Source of the DNA: Clostridium sp.
Lineage (GTDB): Bacteria; Bacteroidota; Bacteroidia; Bacteroidales; Bacteroidaceae
Length of the DNA stretch: 51,367 bases
Direction: 5' to 3'
Assembly (NCBI GenBank): GCA_023663705.1
Contig: JAMPGY010000018.1
Span: forward strand, 1 to 51,367
Shown here one piece after another: positions 34,908 through 45,998 of the stretch. Each line of letters begins with the position of its first letter. Within the stretch, counting starts at the first letter, position 1. The notes below the pieces were generated by a model. The model was not told where the DNA came from. It worked only from the letters and a program-made list of their open reading frames with translations, and searched no databases. The translations under genes were made by a program, and so were the position numbers.

Positions 34908-35693
34908 CTATTTTATTATTTTTTCAATTTCTTCAAAAGAAGACAGGATATCCGGTTTCCCGTGATGAATGGCAATGGTATGCTCGTAGTGAGCCGCCAT
35001 CTTCCCGTCACGGGTTCTGATTGTCCACCTGTCAGGCATCATATAGATTTGAGGACTGCCCATCGTTATCATGGGCTCAATAGCAATACAAAGACCATTC
35101 TTTATCTGTACACCATTACCTCTGCGACCGAAATTGGGCACATGAGGTTCCTCGTGCATTTCCTTACCGATACCGTGTCCCACAAACTCACGGACAACAC
35201 CCAAACCACAACTTTCGCAATGCGTCTGGACTGCATAACCGATATCTCCGATTCTCTTACCGGCCAAAGCCGCTTCTATACCCAAATACAAGGCCTCTTT
35301 CGTTGTCTTAAGCAACATCTTTACATCCTCTGCAACGTCTCCGACACAAAAGGTATAACAAGAATCACCGTTATATCCGTTCAGAAGGGTACCGCAATCA
35401 ATCGAAACAATATCTCCGTCCTTCAAAGGTGTGTCGTTGGGGACCCCATGCACAACCTCATCGTTTACGGAAGCACAGATAGATCCGGGAAAAGGAGAAC
35501 CATAAGGATTCGGGAACCCCTTGAATGTAGGAGTTGCACCATGATCCCTTATGTATTCCTCTGCAACCTTATCCAATTGAGCAGTTGTCACGCCCGGCTT
35601 AATCATCTTGGCCAGCTCCGCCAATGTGGAACCCACCAGAAGGTTGGCCGCGCGCATCAACTCAATCTCTTCTTCTGTCTTCAGAAATATCAT
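34908..35693 (-). CDS. map: methionine aminopeptidase, type I
   Basis: 261 residues of the pita-bread fold. Metal ligands can be placed in [20 protein letters not shown] (two Asp), [16 protein letters not shown] (His), IEPMI (Glu) and near the end HYEHTIAI (Glu). It removes the initiator methionine from new proteins. There is no zinc-finger extension, so it is the short type Ia form. It lies between secY and infA with no adk, the arrangement usual for Bacteroidetes. Confidence 0.97.
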   Translation of the reverse strand: MIFLKTEEEIELMRAANLLVGSTLAELAKMIKPGVTTAQLDKVAEEYIRDHGATPTFKGFPNPYGSPFPGSICASVNDEVVHGVPNDTPLKDGDIVSIDCGTLLNGYNGDSCYTFCVGDVAEDVKMLLKTTKEALYLGIEAALAGKRIGDIGYAVQTHCESCGLGVVREFVGHGIGKEMHEEPHVPNFGRRGNGVQIKNGLCIAIEPMITMGSPQIYMMPDRWTIRTRDGKMAAHYEHTIAIHHGKPDILSSFEEIEKIIK

Positions 35694-35707
35694 TCTTTCA
35701 ACAAATC

Positions 35708-37060
35708 TTAATAGGCAGACATACCTGAGCGTCCCTGAATCCTACCCGAACTCAAAAGACCATCATAATGTCTCATTAGCAAATGGCTCTCCACCTGCTG
35801 CAAAGTATCCAGCACAACACCGACCAAAATCAGCAGGGATGTGCCACCAAAGAACTGAGCAAAACCAGCCTGTACATTCAACAAACCGGCCAATGCAGGC
35901 ATACATGCAATGAATGCCAGGAATATTGAACCGGGGAATGTTATATGAGACATGATCCGGTCTATATATTCAGCTGTATCCTTACCCGGTTTAATCCCAG
36001 GGATAAAACCGTTGTTACGCTTCATATCCTCTGCCATCTGCATCGGATCCATTGTAATCGCCGTATAGAAATACGTGAAAGCAATAATCAGAACCGAGAA
36101 CGTCAGATTGTAAGCCCAGCTCGTCTGGTCAGACAAGGCACGTGCCACCGTCATAAATGCGGAGTCACTTTCAGGAGCGAAATTGGACAGAACAGCCATA
36201 GGAACGAACATCAGTGCCTGTGCAAAGATAATCGGCATCACATTGGCGGCGAAAATCTTCAACGGGATATACTGACGTGCGCCACCCATCTGACGGTTAC
36301 CAACCAATCTTTTGGCGTACTGAACAGGCACACGACGCGTACCCTGAACCAGCAGAATAGCCGCACAAATGACAGCAGCCAACACCACCAACTCTATCAA
36401 GAACATCACGACACCACCACCGCTCAAATTATACAAGCGGGAAGTAACCTCCTGTATGAAGGACTCCGGCAAACGTGCAATGATACCAACCATGATGATC
36501 AAAGACACACCGTTACCGATACCTTTGTCTGTGATACGCTCGCCCAGCCACAGCACAAACATGCTACCTGCAGCCAAGATGATTGTAGAAGTGATGATGA
36601 ACGTAGTCCAATCAATAGCCGGATTGAGAGCACCCCCCGACTGTACCTTCAAGTTGCCCAAATAGAACGGAGCCTGGAACACCAGAATAAAGATAGTCAG
36701 ATAACGGGTATACTGATTTATCTTACGTCTACCACTCTCACCCTCACGCTGCAACTTATGGAAATAAGGCACCGCGATAGCCAGCAACTGAATCACAATC
36801 GAGGCCGAGATATACGGCATGATTCCCAATGCGAAAATAGACGCATTGGAAAAAGCGCCTCCTGAGAACATATTGAGCAACGACATCAAACCCTCACTGG
36901 TCTGTTCACGCAGAGCCGCCAACTTCGCGGGATCAATACCCGGCAAAACGATAAACGAACCCAAACGATATATCAGAACCAAGAAAAGGGTGAAGAAGAT
37001 CCGATTACGCAGATCTTCTATCGCCCAAATGTTCTTCAATGTCTCAATTAACTTTTTCAT
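35708..37060 (-). CDS. secY: preprotein translocase channel subunit SecY
   Basis: 450 residues with ten membrane helices. The plug and TM2 region GAFSNASIFALGIMPYISAS, the cytoplasmic loop around RRVPVQYAKR and the TM7-TM8 stretch are typical, as is FIPGIKPGKDTAEYI. It forms the inner-membrane channel for secreted and membrane proteins, including the many envelope proteins encoded in this window. It follows rplO by five bases. Confidence 0.98.
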   Translation of the reverse strand: MKKLIETLKNIWAIEDLRNRIFFTLFLVLIYRLGSFIVLPGIDPAKLAALREQTSEGLMSLLNMFSGGAFSNASIFALGIMPYISASIVIQLLAIAVPYFHKLQREGESGRRKINQYTRYLTIFILVFQAPFYLGNLKVQSGGALNPAIDWTTFIITSTIILAAGSMFVLWLGERITDKGIGNGVSLIIMVGIIARLPESFIQEVTSRLYNLSGGGVVMFLIELVVLAAVICAAILLVQGTRRVPVQYAKRLVGNRQMGGARQYIPLKIFAANVMPIIFAQALMFVPMAVLSNFAPESDSAFMTVARALSDQTSWAYNLTFSVLIIAFTYFYTAITMDPMQMAEDMKRNNGFIPGIKPGKDTAEYIDRIMSHITFPGSIFLAFIACMPALAGLLNVQAGFAQFFGGTSLLILVGVVLDTLQQVESHLLMRHYDGLLSSGRIQGRSGMSAY

Positions 37061-37065
37061 TGAAT

Positions 37066-37512
37066 TTAAAGCTTTATTGCATTACCACCCAAGGCCTGAA
37101 TAGCAGCCTCTGCCGTCTTTGAGAATGCGTGTGCCTCAACGTCAACTTTCTTTGTAAGCTGTCCGTTGGAAAGCACCTTCACACGGCTGTCCTTCTTGAT
37201 TAAACCTGCAGCATAGAAATCTGCAATGCCAATCTTCTCCAGACCGTTCTTCTCAGCAATAGCCTGCACAGAACAAAGGTTTACAGCAACATACTCTACT
37301 CTGTTTACATTCTTAAAGCCAAACTTCGGCAAACGACGCTGCAAAGGCATCTGACCTCCTTCGAAGCCAACTTTTTTCTTGTAACCAGATCTTGCCTTCG
37401 CACCCTTGTGACCGCGGGTAGAAGTACCGCCTAAACCGGAACCGGGACCACGTCCGATTCTCTTACGGCTATGTACGGCACCGGCAGCGGGTTGGATATT
37501 ATTTAATTTCAT
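37066..37512 (-). CDS. rplO: 50S ribosomal protein L15
   Basis: 148 residues with the glycine-rich basic N-terminus (KRIGRGPGSGLGGTSTRGHK, GAKARSGYKKKVGFEGGQMP, LQRRLPKFGF) that threads through 23S rRNA, then a globular part ending VDVEAHAFSKTAEAAIQALG. It takes part in late assembly of the large subunit. It lies 29 bp after rpmD. Confidence 0.97.
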   Translation of the reverse strand: MKLNNIQPAAGAVHSRKRIGRGPGSGLGGTSTRGHKGAKARSGYKKKVGFEGGQMPLQRRLPKFGFKNVNRVEYVAVNLCSVQAIAEKNGLEKIGIADFYAAGLIKKDSRVKVLSNGQLTKKVDVEAHAFSKTAEAAIQALGGNAIKL

Positions 37513-37541
37513 ATCAGTTTTTTTTAAAGTAATCTATGTTA

Positions 37542-37718
37542 TTAGTCCAAAACAGTAACAAGGTGCTTAACCTTAGCCACCATTCCGCGAGTTGTAGGAG
37601 TATCTTCAACCTCAACCACACGATTCAACTTTGTCAGTTTAAGTGCATCCAATGTTCTCTTCTGATCAATGGGAGCACCGATTCTGCTCTTCACTTGTTT
37701 AATCTTAATAGTTGCCAT
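37542..37718 (-). CDS. rpmD: 50S ribosomal protein L30
   Basis: A 58-residue gene: MATIKIKQVKSRIGAPIDQK, then RTLDALKLTKLNRVVEVEDT and a C-terminus ending HLVTVLD. The ferredoxin-like L30 pattern, including GMVAKVKHLV, is clear. It lies between rpsE and rplO as in the spc operon of most bacteria. Confidence 0.95.
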   Translation of the reverse strand: MATIKIKQVKSRIGAPIDQKRTLDALKLTKLNRVVEVEDTPTTRGMVAKVKHLVTVLD

Positions 37719-37732
37719 ATCTGTATCTCCTA

Positions 37733-38245
37733 TTATCCTCTAAATACTTTATCCAAACTTATACCACGGTTTTGTGCAATCATTTTGGCATCTCTCATTT
37801 CTGCCAGAGCCAAAATAGTAGCCTTCACGAGGTTGTGAGGATTTGAAGATCCCTTAGACTTAGCCAGGCAATCCTTAATACCCACGCTCTCCAAAACGGC
37901 ACGCATTGCACCGCCTGCCACCACACCGGTACCGGTAGAGGCCGGCTTGATGAACACCTCGGCACCACCAAACTTGGCAGCCTGCTCGTGAGGTACAGTA
38001 CCCTTCAAAACGGGCACCTTCACCAAATTCTTCTTTGCAGCTTCAACACCTTTAGCGATGGCGGCAGTCACCTCTCCGGCTTTACCCAAGCCCCAACCGA
38101 TGATGCCATCTTCGTTACCGACAACAACGATAGCAGCAAACGTAAACGTTCTACCACCCTTCGTTACCTTCGTAACACGATTGATAGCAACCAATCTGTC
38201 TTTCAATTCGATATCGCTATTTATCTTAACTTTATTAATTGCCAT
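37733..38245 (-). CDS. rpsE: 30S ribosomal protein S5
   Basis: 170 residues. The N-terminal dsRNA-binding-like domain has [20 protein letters not shown] and [17 protein letters not shown]; the C-terminal domain has [20 protein letters not shown] and [12 protein letters not shown]. It acts in decoding accuracy and in the helicase activity at the mRNA entry. It starts six bases after the rplR stop. Confidence 0.97.
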   Translation of the reverse strand: MAINKVKINSDIELKDRLVAINRVTKVTKGGRTFTFAAIVVVGNEDGIIGWGLGKAGEVTAAIAKGVEAAKKNLVKVPVLKGTVPHEQAAKFGGAEVFIKPASTGTGVVAGGAMRAVLESVGIKDCLAKSKGSSNPHNLVKATILALAEMRDAKMIAQNRGISLDKVFRG

Positions 38246-38251
38246 AATCTT

Positions 38252-38593
38252 TTAAAATTTAAGTCCACCGTTACGTGCTGCATCTGCAACTTCTTTCACA
38301 CGTCCATGATACAGATAACCGTTACGGTCGAATACAACCGCTGTGATACCTGCCTCCAGGGCCTTCTTGGCAATCAACTCACCAACCTTAGCAGCCTGTT
38401 CCTTCTTGGGCATCGCTTCCATGCCTGCCGAAGAAGCGGCAACGAGTGTGCGACCGGTGAGATCGTTAATTACCTGTACGTAGATCTGCTTATTACTTCT
38501 GAAAACAGACATACGGGGACGTTCCGTTGTACCAGAAATCTTGTTACGGACTCTGTATTTAATCTTGATTCGTCTTTCTATTTTAGTTGTCAT
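38252..38593 (-). CDS. rplR: 50S ribosomal protein L18
   Basis: 113 residues with [20 protein letters not shown] and [19 protein letters not shown], then [13 protein letters not shown] at the end, all typical of L18, which binds 5S rRNA together with L5 in the central protuberance. It follows rplF by 18 bp. Confidence 0.97.
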   Translation of the reverse strand: MTTKIERRIKIKYRVRNKISGTTERPRMSVFRSNKQIYVQVINDLTGRTLVAASSAGMEAMPKKEQAAKVGELIAKKALEAGITAVVFDRNGYLYHGRVKEVADAARNGGLKF

Positions 38594-38611
38594 AATCTTA
38601 CGGTTTTAAAA

Positions 38612-39184
38612 TTATTTTGCACCAGCTGATTTACCAGACTTTCTACGAATCTGTTCACCAACAAACAAGACGCCCTTACCCTTGTAAGGTTCAGGCTTAC
38701 GGAAAGAACGAATTTTGGCGCAAACTTGTCCCAAAAGCTGCTTATCACAAGATTCCAGGATAATAAGCGGATTCTGATTTCTCTCAGACTTTGTCTCTAC
38801 CTTGATTTCCTTCGGCAACTGAATGAAGATGCTGTGAGTGAAACCTAATGAGAACTCAACCAGATTGCCCTGATTGGAAGCACGGAAACCGACACCTACC
38901 AATTCAAGCTTCTTCACATAGCCCTCGGAAACACCTACAACCATATTGTGTACCAATGAACGATACAAACCGTGGAAAGCCTGCTTCTGCTTTGTTTCCA
39001 CCGTGTCGTTCTGCTCATCGATAGTGAAGACAATCTGAGAACCGTCTACGTCTACCTTAATAGAAGGATGTACAGCTTGAGTCATTTCACCCTTGGGGCC
39101 CTTGACAGCCACCACATTCTCGGGACTTACAGTAACAGTAACACCTGCGGGAATGATAACCGGCAATTTTCCTATTCTTGACAT
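38612..39184 (-). CDS. rplF: 50S ribosomal protein L6
   Basis: 190 residues of two similar domains. The start MSRIGKLPVIIPAGVTVTVS, FHGLYRSLVHNMVVGVSEGY in the first half and RSFRKPEPYKGKGVLFVGEQ near the end identify it. It lies near the GTPase-associated centre of the large subunit. It follows rpsH by 15 bp. Confidence 0.97.
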   Translation of the reverse strand: MSRIGKLPVIIPAGVTVTVSPENVVAVKGPKGEMTQAVHPSIKVDVDGSQIVFTIDEQNDTVETKQKQAFHGLYRSLVHNMVVGVSEGYVKKLELVGVGFRASNQGNLVEFSLGFTHSIFIQLPKEIKVETKSERNQNPLIILESCDKQLLGQVCAKIRSFRKPEPYKGKGVLFVGEQIRRKSGKSAGAK

Positions 39185-39199
39185 ATACTATCCTCCAAA

Positions 39200-39595
39200 T
39201 TAATATACATAACAAAGAACCTCACCACCGATCTTCAGTTCAGAGGCTTCCTTATCAGTCATTACACCTTTGGATGTAGATATAATAGCTATACCCAATC
39301 CATTAATCACACTCGGCATGTCCTTGTAACCGGTATACTTACGCATACCCGGAGTGGAAACACGAATCAACTTCTTGATTGCGTTTACCTTGTTCACTGA
39401 ATCATACTTCAGTGCCACCTTGATAGTACCCTGAGGACCCTCCTCAATGAACTTGTAGTTCAAAATGTACCCCTTGTCGAAAAGAATCTTTGTAATTTCC
39501 TTCTTCAAGTTAGACGCAGGAACTTCAACGACTCTGTGCTTTGCCTGAATCGCGTTTCTCAATCGCGTCAAAAAATCTGCTATTGGATCTGTCAT
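39200..39595 (-). CDS. rpsH: 30S ribosomal protein S8
   Basis: 131 residues: MTDPIADFLTRLRNAIQAKH at the start and GLGIAIISTSKGVMTDKEAS near the end. S8 binds helix 21 of 16S rRNA; in enterobacteria it also represses the spc operon by binding mRNA near rplE, and nothing here shows whether this holds. It follows rpsN by 52 bp. Confidence 0.97.
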   Translation of the reverse strand: MTDPIADFLTRLRNAIQAKHRVVEVPASNLKKEITKILFDKGYILNYKFIEEGPQGTIKVALKYDSVNKVNAIKKLIRVSTPGMRKYTGYKDMPSVINGLGIAIISTSKGVMTDKEASELKIGGEVLCYVY

Positions 39596-39647
39596 ATAAA
39601 TAATTTAATTAATCGGGCCTACCCCGACAATATTAAACAATAGTTTC

Positions 39648-39947
39648 TTACCAGCTTGCTTTCTTAACACCCGGTATCAAACCGCTTGATGCCATCTCGC
39701 GGAACTGAATACGTGAAATGCCGAACTGACGGATATATCCCTTTGGACGACCGGTAAGTTTGCAACGGTTGTGCAAACGAATCGGGTTTGCATTCTTGGG
39801 GATAGCCTGCAATTTCTGTGCTGCCTCATAAGCCTCTGCGGGTTCCCCCGTGTTCACGATCTTCTTCAAAGCAGCACGCTTTTCAGCATACTTAGCTACC
39901 AGTCTGGCTCTCTTCACCTCGCGAGCCTTCATTGATTCTTTTGCCAT
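39648..39947 (-). CDS. rpsN: 30S ribosomal protein S14 (zinc-free, long form)
   Basis: 99 residues: [20 protein letters not shown], then [20 protein letters not shown] and [20 protein letters not shown]. The single Cys and the ~35-residue insert mark the long C-minus S14, which does not bind zinc. It sits in the head of the small subunit. It follows rplE by five bases. Confidence 0.97.
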   Translation of the reverse strand: MAKESMKAREVKRARLVAKYAEKRAALKKIVNTGEPAEAYEAAQKLQAIPKNANPIRLHNRCKLTGRPKGYIRQFGISRIQFREMASSGLIPGVKKASW

Positions 39948-39952
39948 ATCAA

Positions 39953-40510
39953 TTAATTGTTTTTAGCATTTTTAAAAGGCAAACCAAACTCCTTCAGCAG
40001 AGCATAACCTTCTTCGTCGGTCTGAGCCGTTGTCACGAAAGTGATGTTCATACCCAAGATACGGTCGATGGCGTCAATATTGATTTCAGGGAATATGATC
40101 TGTTCCTGAATACCCAACGTATAGTTACCACGGCCATCGAACTTGCTTTCGATACCCTTGAAGTCTCTGATACGCGGCAGAGCCACTCTGACAAGTTTCT
40201 CCAGGAATTCATACATTCTCTCACGACGCAAGGTGACCATCACGCCAATCGGCATCTTCTTACGAAGCTTGAAGTTGGCAACGTCCTTCTTAGAGTATGT
40301 TGCAACAGCCTTCTGACCAGTAATGGCGGAAATTTCGTTAATAGCAACATCGATAATCTTCTTATCAGCAGTAGCCATACCCAAGCCCTGATTGATAACA
40401 ATCTTCTTGAGTACGGGGATCTGCATAGAAGAAGAGTAATTAAATTGCTTCTGTAATGCAGGAGCAATGCGCTCTGCATATTCTTTTTTAAGACTTGCAG
40501 TATTTTCCAT
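39953..40510 (-). CDS. rplE: 50S ribosomal protein L5
   Basis: 185 residues with [20 protein letters not shown], the [20 protein letters not shown] strand-helix, [20 protein letters not shown] and [20 protein letters not shown]. It binds 5S rRNA and contacts S13 and tRNA. Its start codon overlaps the rplX stop by one base. Confidence 0.97.
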   Translation of the reverse strand: MENTASLKKEYAERIAPALQKQFNYSSSMQIPVLKKIVINQGLGMATADKKIIDVAINEISAITGQKAVATYSKKDVANFKLRKKMPIGVMVTLRRERMYEFLEKLVRVALPRIRDFKGIESKFDGRGNYTLGIQEQIIFPEINIDAIDRILGMNITFVTTAQTDEEGYALLKEFGLPFKNAKNN

Positions 40511-40830
40511 TACTTAATTTCCTCCCCTGACTTTTTAGCATAACGAACCAACTTGCCGTCAGCATTTAATTTGCGGCCAATTCGCGTAGGCTTTCCCGTC
40601 TTCGGGTCAACCACATTCAAATTAGAAATATGAATCGGCGCTTCCTGTTTTACAATTCCTCCCTGAGGATTTTTCGCATTGGGCTTCTGGCTCTTGGATA
40701 CCATGTTGACGCCCTCCACAATAGCACGCTGCTTCTCAACAAGCACCTTCAGAACCTTGCCAGTCTGGCCCTTGTTCTCACCGGCATTGACGTATACTGT
40801 GTCGCCTTTTTTGATATGTAACTTACTCAT
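40510..40830 (-). CDS. rplX: 50S ribosomal protein L24
   Basis: 106 residues with the KOW motif in [20 protein letters not shown] and the segment [20 protein letters not shown]. It is one of the first proteins to bind the 5' end of 23S rRNA. It follows rplN by 16 bp. Confidence 0.97.
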   Translation of the reverse strand: MSKLHIKKGDTVYVNAGENKGQTGKVLKVLVEKQRAIVEGVNMVSKSQKPNAKNPQGGIVKQEAPIHISNLNVVDPKTGKPTRIGRKLNADGKLVRYAKKSGEEIK

Positions 40831-40846
40831 CTTACTCCTTTAAAAA

Positions 40847-41212
40847 TTAAAGTACTTCAGGTGCCAATGAAACAACCTTCATGTTTGCAGCACGCAACTC
40901 ACGAGCCACGGGGCCGAAAATACGGCTACCTCTGAGCTCTCCTGCATTGTTCAGCAATACACAGGCATTATCATCAAATCTGATATAGGAACCGTCTGCA
41001 CGACGAACTTCCTTCTTAGTACGTACGATCAAAGCCTTTGATACTGCACCCTTTTTAATATCACTTGACGGAATGACGTTCTTCACTGAAACGACGATTA
41101 CGTCACCTACAGAAGCATAGCGTCTCTTTGTTCCACCCAGCACACGAATGCAAAGGGCTTCACGGGCACCGCTATTATCTGCAACTACCAATCTAGATTC
41201 TGCTTGTATCAT
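40847..41212 (-). CDS. rplN: 50S ribosomal protein L14
   Basis: 121 residues: [20 protein letters not shown], the [20 protein letters not shown] loop and [20 protein letters not shown]. It lies at the subunit interface next to L19 and is the docking site of the silencing factor RsfS. It follows rpsQ by two bases. Confidence 0.98.
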   Translation of the reverse strand: MIQAESRLVVADNSGAREALCIRVLGGTKRRYASVGDVIVVSVKNVIPSSDIKKGAVSKALIVRTKKEVRRADGSYIRFDDNACVLLNNAGELRGSRIFGPVARELRAANMKVVSLAPEVL

Positions 41213-41214
41213 GT

Positions 41215-41472
41215 TTACTTAGCTCTTTCAACGATTTCTACTACTCTCCATCTCTTTGTCTTACTCAAAGGACGAGTTTCCATTATCTGAACCGTGTCAC
41301 CCACATGACAGTCATTCTTTTCATCATGAGCATGATACTTTTTCGTCTTGGAAACGAACTTGCCATATATGGGGTGCTTCTCCTTGAACTTAGCAGCCAC
41401 AACAATGGTCTTATCCATCTTGTCGCTCACTACAACACCGGTTCTTGTCTTTCTTAAATTTCTAGCTTCCAT
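41215..41472 (-). CDS. rpsQ: 30S ribosomal protein S17
   Basis: 85 residues of OB fold with [40 protein letters not shown] and [20 protein letters not shown]. It is a primary binder of the 5' domain of 16S rRNA. It follows rpmC by nine bases. Confidence 0.97.
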   Translation of the reverse strand: MEARNLRKTRTGVVVSDKMDKTIVVAAKFKEKHPIYGKFVSKTKKYHAHDEKNDCHVGDTVQIMETRPLSKTKRWRVVEIVERAK

Positions 41473-41481
41473 GTTGGACCA

Positions 41482-41685
41482 TTATTTAACGTTAAGTTCT
41501 CTCTTACGCAATTCCGTCTTCAGACGTGCGATTGTACGACGGGCGGCTTTAATCAGAGCAGGATTCTCAAGGGGAGAAATTGAATGATTAAGCAACATCT
41601 GTGCATAATTCGCCTCCTCTGTCTGAATCTTTTCAACCAACTCGTTGTCGGCCAAACCTATAATTTCTGCATTCTTCATAATCAA
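41482..41685 (-). CDS. rpmC: 50S ribosomal protein L29
   Basis: 67 residues, two long helices. The first carries [20 protein letters not shown] and the second [20 protein letters not shown]. It lies beside the nascent-chain exit near L23. Its start codon overlaps the rplP stop by four bases (ATGA type), so translation is probably coupled. Confidence 0.95.
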   Translation of the reverse strand: MIMKNAEIIGLADNELVEKIQTEEANYAQMLLNHSISPLENPALIKAARRTIARLKTELRKRELNVK

Positions 41686-42107
41686 GCATTTTTATCGTAA
41701 TCACGTCTAACAATAAACTTTGTAGTCACAGGCAGCTTCTGTGCAGCCAGACGCAAAGCTTCTTTTGCAATTTCATAGGATACACCCTCTACCTCGAAGA
41801 TGATACGTCCCGGAGTAATGGGGAAAACATAACCTACAGGATCTCCCTTACCTTTACCCATACGCACATCAGCAGGCTTCTTGGTGATAGGCTTATCCGG
41901 GAAAATACGGATCCAAATCTGTCCCTCACGCTGCATGTAACGTGTCACGGCAACACGGGCAGCTTCAATCTGACGACCTGTAATCCAATGCGTATCCAGA
42001 GACTTGATACCGAATGATCCGAAAGCCAACTGGTTGCCACGCTGGGCGTTGCCTTTGCAGCGCCCTTTTTGCGGTCTTCTATATTTAGTTCTTTTCGGTT
42101 GTAACAT
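41682..42107 (-). CDS. rplP: 50S ribosomal protein L16
   Basis: 141 residues with [60 protein letters not shown] and the helix [20 protein letters not shown]. It organises the A-site region of the large subunit. It follows rpsC by 18 bp. Confidence 0.98.
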   Translation of the reverse strand: MLQPKRTKYRRPQKGRCKGNAQRGNQLAFGSFGIKSLDTHWITGRQIEAARVAVTRYMQREGQIWIRIFPDKPITKKPADVRMGKGKGDPVGYVFPITPGRIIFEVEGVSYEIAKEALRLAAQKLPVTTKFIVRRDYDKNA

Positions 42108-42125
42108 AATTCCTAAAATTCAAAA

Positions 42126-42851
42126 TTAACGATTGTTGTTCTTCTTCTTACGGAAGTTTCTTGAACCACCGTTTGAAGAACGGCCATTCTCCTTGGTTTG
42201 GGTAAAGTTCGGAGCCAGGTCACGCTTACCGTAAACCTCGCCTCGGCAAATCCACACCTTGATACCAAGAAGGCCAACCTTTGTCAAGGCCTCGGCCTGA
42301 CAGTAGTCGATATCAGCACGGAATGTGTGAAGAGGAGTACGTCCCTCCTTATACATTTCAGAACGTGCGATTTCTGCACCATTCAGACGGCCGGAAATCA
42401 ACACCTTGATACCTTCGGCACCGCTACGCATTGTGTTTGCAATAGCCATCTTGATGGCACGGCGATAAGCGATCTTGCCCTCAACCTGACGAGCGATATT
42501 GTTGGCAACAATAACAGCATCCATTTCAGGCTTCTTCACCTCGAAGATATTGATTTGGATATCCTTGTCGGTAATCTTCTTCAATTCCTCCTTCAGCTTA
42601 TCGACATCCTGACCACCCTTACCAATGATAATACCCGGACGAGCAGTGCAAATGGTGATCGTCACGAGTTTAAGAGTACGTTCGATGACAATTCTTGAAA
42701 TGCTCGCCTGAGCCAGACGAACGTTCAAGTATTTACGAATTCTGGTATCTTCCAACAAAGAATCTCCAAAGTCCTTGCCACCGTACCAGTTAGAATCCCA
42801 ACCTCTGACAATACCAAGTCGGTTGCTTATCGGATTTACTTTCTGTCCCAT
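42126..42851 (-). CDS. rpsC: 30S ribosomal protein S3
   Basis: 241 residues: [20 protein letters not shown] at the start, the KH domain with [20 protein letters not shown], and the C-terminal [20 protein letters not shown] and [11 protein letters not shown]. The last ~20 residues are basic and Asn-rich. It forms part of the mRNA entry tunnel and its helicase. It follows rplV by 13 bp. Confidence 0.98.
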   Translation of the reverse strand: MGQKVNPISNRLGIVRGWDSNWYGGKDFGDSLLEDTRIRKYLNVRLAQASISRIVIERTLKLVTITICTARPGIIIGKGGQDVDKLKEELKKITDKDIQINIFEVKKPEMDAVIVANNIARQVEGKIAYRRAIKMAIANTMRSGAEGIKVLISGRLNGAEIARSEMYKEGRTPLHTFRADIDYCQAEALTKVGLLGIKVWICRGEVYGKRDLAPNFTQTKENGRSSNGGSRNFRKKKNNNR

Positions 42852-42864
42852 ACTACTTAATCAA

Positions 42865-43263
42865 TTAATCATTAGTTTTTGTGTCTACGAACAAAGTCAC
42901 GTGATTCGAACGTTTACGAATTCTGTAACCTCTTCCCTGCGGAGCAGGTCTCATTCTCTTCAGCGTTGCTCCACAATCCACGAACACTTTAGAAACGAAC
43001 AATTCACCATCTTCGGCTTTACGTTCGTTCTTCTGTTCCCAGTTAGCTATAGCAGAACGCAATAATTTCTCAACAACGGCAGAAGCTGCCTTTGAAGAGA
43101 ATTTGAGGGTACCAAGAGCTCTGTTCACCTCCATACCGCGAATCATATCAACCACATATCTCATCTTGCGCGGGGAAGAAGGCACATTCTGTGCTTTAGC
43201 AAAATACTGGGTCTTCAGGGCCTCTTTTCTTTTCTCGGCCGCTAATTTCTTTCTTGCTCCCAT
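42865..43263 (-). CDS. rplV: 50S ribosomal protein L22
   Basis: 132 residues with [20 protein letters not shown], a helix around [18 protein letters not shown], and the beta hairpin [20 protein letters not shown] that reaches into the exit tunnel. It follows rpsS by 36 bp. Confidence 0.97.
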   Translation of the reverse strand: MGARKKLAAEKRKEALKTQYFAKAQNVPSSPRKMRYVVDMIRGMEVNRALGTLKFSSKAASAVVEKLLRSAIANWEQKNERKAEDGELFVSKVFVDCGATLKRMRPAPQGRGYRIRKRSNHVTLFVDTKTND

Positions 43264-43299
43264 TTATATATTTACTTTATTATTTCGGAAAAATACCTG

Positions 43300-43569
43300 T
43301 TATTTCTTCTTGTTACCGGCATGGCCGCCAAACTTACGCGTCGGAGCGAACTCACCCAACTTGTGTCCAACCATGTTTTCAGTAACATAAACAGGAATAA
43401 ACTTATTACCGTTGTGAACTGCAACTGTATGTCCCACGAAATCGGGGGAAATCATTGAAGCTCTGGCCCATGTTTTAACCACGCTCTTTTTTCCGCTCTC
43501 ATTCATAGCGAGAACTTTCTTTTCGAGCTTAACTTCTATATATGGACCTTTTTTTAATGAACGACTCAT
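43300..43569 (-). CDS. rpsS: 30S ribosomal protein S19
   Basis: 89 residues with [60 protein letters not shown] and [18 protein letters not shown]. It sits in the head of the small subunit together with S13. It follows rplB by 20 bp. Confidence 0.98.
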   Translation of the reverse strand: MSRSLKKGPYIEVKLEKKVLAMNESGKKSVVKTWARASMISPDFVGHTVAVHNGNKFIPVYVTENMVGHKLGEFAPTRKFGGHAGNKKK

Positions 43570-43589
43570 AATTTACTCAATTAACTTTG

Positions 43590-44414
43590 TTACTTATTAC
43601 ATCTTTCGATAATATACTTGTTGGACTGCTTCTTCGGAGCTCTGGTCTTCAGACCCTTTGCATACAAGCCCTTACGTGAACGCGGATGACCGCCGGACTG
43701 ACGTCCTTCACCACCACCCATCGGATGATCGTGCGGGTTCATAACCACACCACGGTTGTGAGGACGACGACCCAACCAACGTGAGCGACCGGCCTTACCC
43801 GAGCATTCCAAAGCATGGTCGGAATTACCGACACTACCTACAGTAGCCTTACAAGCACTCAATACCAAACGAGTTTCACCTGAAGGCAATTTGATAACGC
43901 AATAGCGTCCTTCACGTGAAGTCAATTGAGCAAAATTACCAGCCGAACGAACAAGCAGGGCACCCTGTCCCGGACGCAATTCAATGTTGTGAATCACGGT
44001 ACCGACAGGAATATTCTGCAAGGGAAGTGCATTACCAATCTCAGGCGCTGCCTTCTCTCCTGACATCAACGTCATGCCTACTTGCAATCCGTTAGGAGCA
44101 ATAATATAACGCTTTTCACCGTCAGCGTAAAATAACAAAGCAATACGAGCCGAACGATTCGGATCGTATTCAATTGTCTTTACCACTGCCGGCACACCGT
44201 CTTTTTCTCTCTTGAAGTCGATAAAACGGAACTTTCTCTTGTGGCCGCCACCCAAGTAGCGCATTGTCATCTTGCCGACATTGTTGCGGCCGCCAGTTGA
44301 ACGTTTTCCACATACAAGAGACTTCTCTGGTACCGATGCAGTAATCTCTTCAAAAGTACCAATAATCTTGTGTCTCTGCCCCGGTGTCGTGGGCTTAAAT
44401 TTTCGTACTGCCAT
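43590..44414 (-). CDS. rplB: 50S ribosomal protein L2
   Basis: 274 residues with [20 protein letters not shown], the OB and SH3-like domains, and the C-terminal [20 protein letters not shown] that carries the conserved histidine near the peptidyl-transferase centre. It is needed for subunit joining. It follows rplW by five bases. Confidence 0.98.
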   Translation of the reverse strand: MAVRKFKPTTPGQRHKIIGTFEEITASVPEKSLVCGKRSTGGRNNVGKMTMRYLGGGHKRKFRFIDFKREKDGVPAVVKTIEYDPNRSARIALLFYADGEKRYIIAPNGLQVGMTLMSGEKAAPEIGNALPLQNIPVGTVIHNIELRPGQGALLVRSAGNFAQLTSREGRYCVIKLPSGETRLVLSACKATVGSVGNSDHALECSGKAGRSRWLGRRPHNRGVVMNPHDHPMGGGEGRQSGGHPRSRKGLYAKGLKTRAPKKQSNKYIIERCNK

Positions 44415-44419
44415 CTTTA

Positions 44420-44710
44420 TTAAATATTGCTATAGAAATCAATCGTTTCGCCCTCTTTCAGAGTAACGATAGCCTTTTTAAAAGAATTCTTACGGCCTTT
44501 CACAAGACCGGCCTTCGTATAACGGCTCACAGACTTGCCGGCATAAACCATTGTGTTTACAGCCACAACGGTTACATTATACAAAGCCTCGACTTCCTTC
44601 TTAATTTCCAACTTATTAGCCTCAGGACGAACAATGAAGCCGAACTTGTTCTGCTTCTCTGTGATTGTGGTCATCTTTTCTGTGACCAACGGTTTAATGA
44701 TATATCCCAT
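44420..44710 (-). CDS. rplW: 50S ribosomal protein L23
   Basis: 96 residues with [40 protein letters not shown] and [19 protein letters not shown]. It lies at the exit of the tunnel and is the docking site of trigger factor and SRP. It follows rplD by 14 bp. Confidence 0.97.
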   Translation of the reverse strand: MGYIIKPLVTEKMTTITEKQNKFGFIVRPEANKLEIKKEVEALYNVTVVAVNTMVYAGKSVSRYTKAGLVKGRKNSFKKAIVTLKEGETIDFYSNI

Positions 44711-44724
44711 AACGGTTCAGAGTC

Positions 44725-45354
44725 TTATTTCGTTAAGATTTCGTCGACAACTTTGAGCGCGCCTTCAGTCACAACCATAACATCTGCGTTCAACACGTTA
44801 TACGTATTCAGCGCAGAAGCCATCATAACATTTGCACGTTCGATGTTACGAGCCGACAAATATACATTTTTATCCGCAGCGGGCAAAACGAACAACGCCT
44901 TCTTGCCTTCAACTTTAAGATTATTTATGATTTCCATAAAGTTCTTAGTCTTAGGAGTATCCATTGTGAAGTCTTCAACCACAACAATAGCATTTTCCTG
45001 AGCCTTGTAAGACAGAGCAGACTTACGAGCCAAAACCTTAACTTTCTTGTTCAACTTGAAACCATAATCACGGGGCGTGGGACCGAATACACGACCTCCA
45101 CCAACCAATACAGGAGACTTGATGTCACCACGACGTGCACCGCCGCCGCCCTTCTGGCGACCCAGCTTACGAGTGGAACCGGCAATCTCACTTCTTTCCT
45201 TTGACTTGGCAGTACCCTGACGCTGATTGGCCATATACTGCTTCACGTCCAGATAAATAACATGGTCGTTAGGTTCAATTCCGAAGATAGAATCATTCAA
45301 GGCAACCTTTCTTCCAGTATCCTCTCCTTTTATATTCAATACACTGATTTCCAT
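44725..45354 (-). CDS. rplD: 50S ribosomal protein L4
   Basis: 209 residues with the loop [20 protein letters not shown] and [20 protein letters not shown] that reaches into the exit tunnel, then [17 protein letters not shown] and [16 protein letters not shown]. In enterobacteria it also represses the S10 operon; whether it does here is not shown. Its start overlaps the rplC stop by one base. Confidence 0.97.
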   Translation of the reverse strand: MEISVLNIKGEDTGRKVALNDSIFGIEPNDHVIYLDVKQYMANQRQGTAKSKERSEIAGSTRKLGRQKGGGGARRGDIKSPVLVGGGRVFGPTPRDYGFKLNKKVKVLARKSALSYKAQENAIVVVEDFTMDTPKTKNFMEIINNLKVEGKKALFVLPAADKNVYLSARNIERANVMMASALNTYNVLNADVMVVTEGALKVVDEILTK

Positions 45355-45971
45355 TACTTCTCAATTATTACGATTGAACCATTGTAACCGGGAACAGAAC
45401 CCTTAATCATAAGCAGATTGTGTTCGGGGATTACCTTTAATACCTGCAGGTTGTGTGTAGTCACACGGGCATTACCCATCTGACCGCCCATACGGAGACC
45501 TTTAAACACCTTTGCGGGATATGAACAAGCACCGATTGAACCCGGCTTGCGCAGACGGTCATCCTGACCGTGTGTAGACTGACCTACACCGCCAAAACCG
45601 TGACGCTTAACAACACCCTGGAAACCGCGACCCTTAGAGGTGCCGATAACGTCTACATACGTAGTGCCCTCGAAGAGCTCTACTGTCAGGGTATCACCCA
45701 AATTCAACTCCTGTTCAAAACCTGTGAACTCGGCCAAGTGTCTCTTGGGGGTTGTACCAGCCTTTTTGAAGTGTCCGGCCAACGGAGCTGTCGTGTTCTT
45801 CTCCTTAGCTTCTTCGAAACCGAGCTGAACAGCGGCATAACCGTCTTTCTCGACACTCTTAATCTGAGTAACCACACAAGGACCTACTTCGATAACAGTG
45901 CATGGTACATTCTTACCATCGGCACTGAAAACGGATGTCATTCCGATTTTCTTTCCTATTAATCCTGGCAT
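45354..45971 (-). CDS. rplC: 50S ribosomal protein L3
   Basis: 205 residues: [20 protein letters not shown] at the start, then [40 protein letters not shown] and [20 protein letters not shown]-like [15 protein letters not shown]. The central loop touches the peptidyl-transferase centre. It follows rpsJ by 27 bp. Confidence 0.97.
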   Translation of the reverse strand: MPGLIGKKIGMTSVFSADGKNVPCTVIEVGPCVVTQIKSVEKDGYAAVQLGFEEAKEKNTTAPLAGHFKKAGTTPKRHLAEFTGFEQELNLGDTLTVELFEGTTYVDVIGTSKGRGFQGVVKRHGFGGVGQSTHGQDDRLRKPGSIGACSYPAKVFKGLRMGGQMGNARVTTHNLQVLKVIPEHNLLMIKGSVPGYNGSIVIIEK

Positions 45972-45998
45972 TTCAGTTAATTTTTAAATAAAATAGTA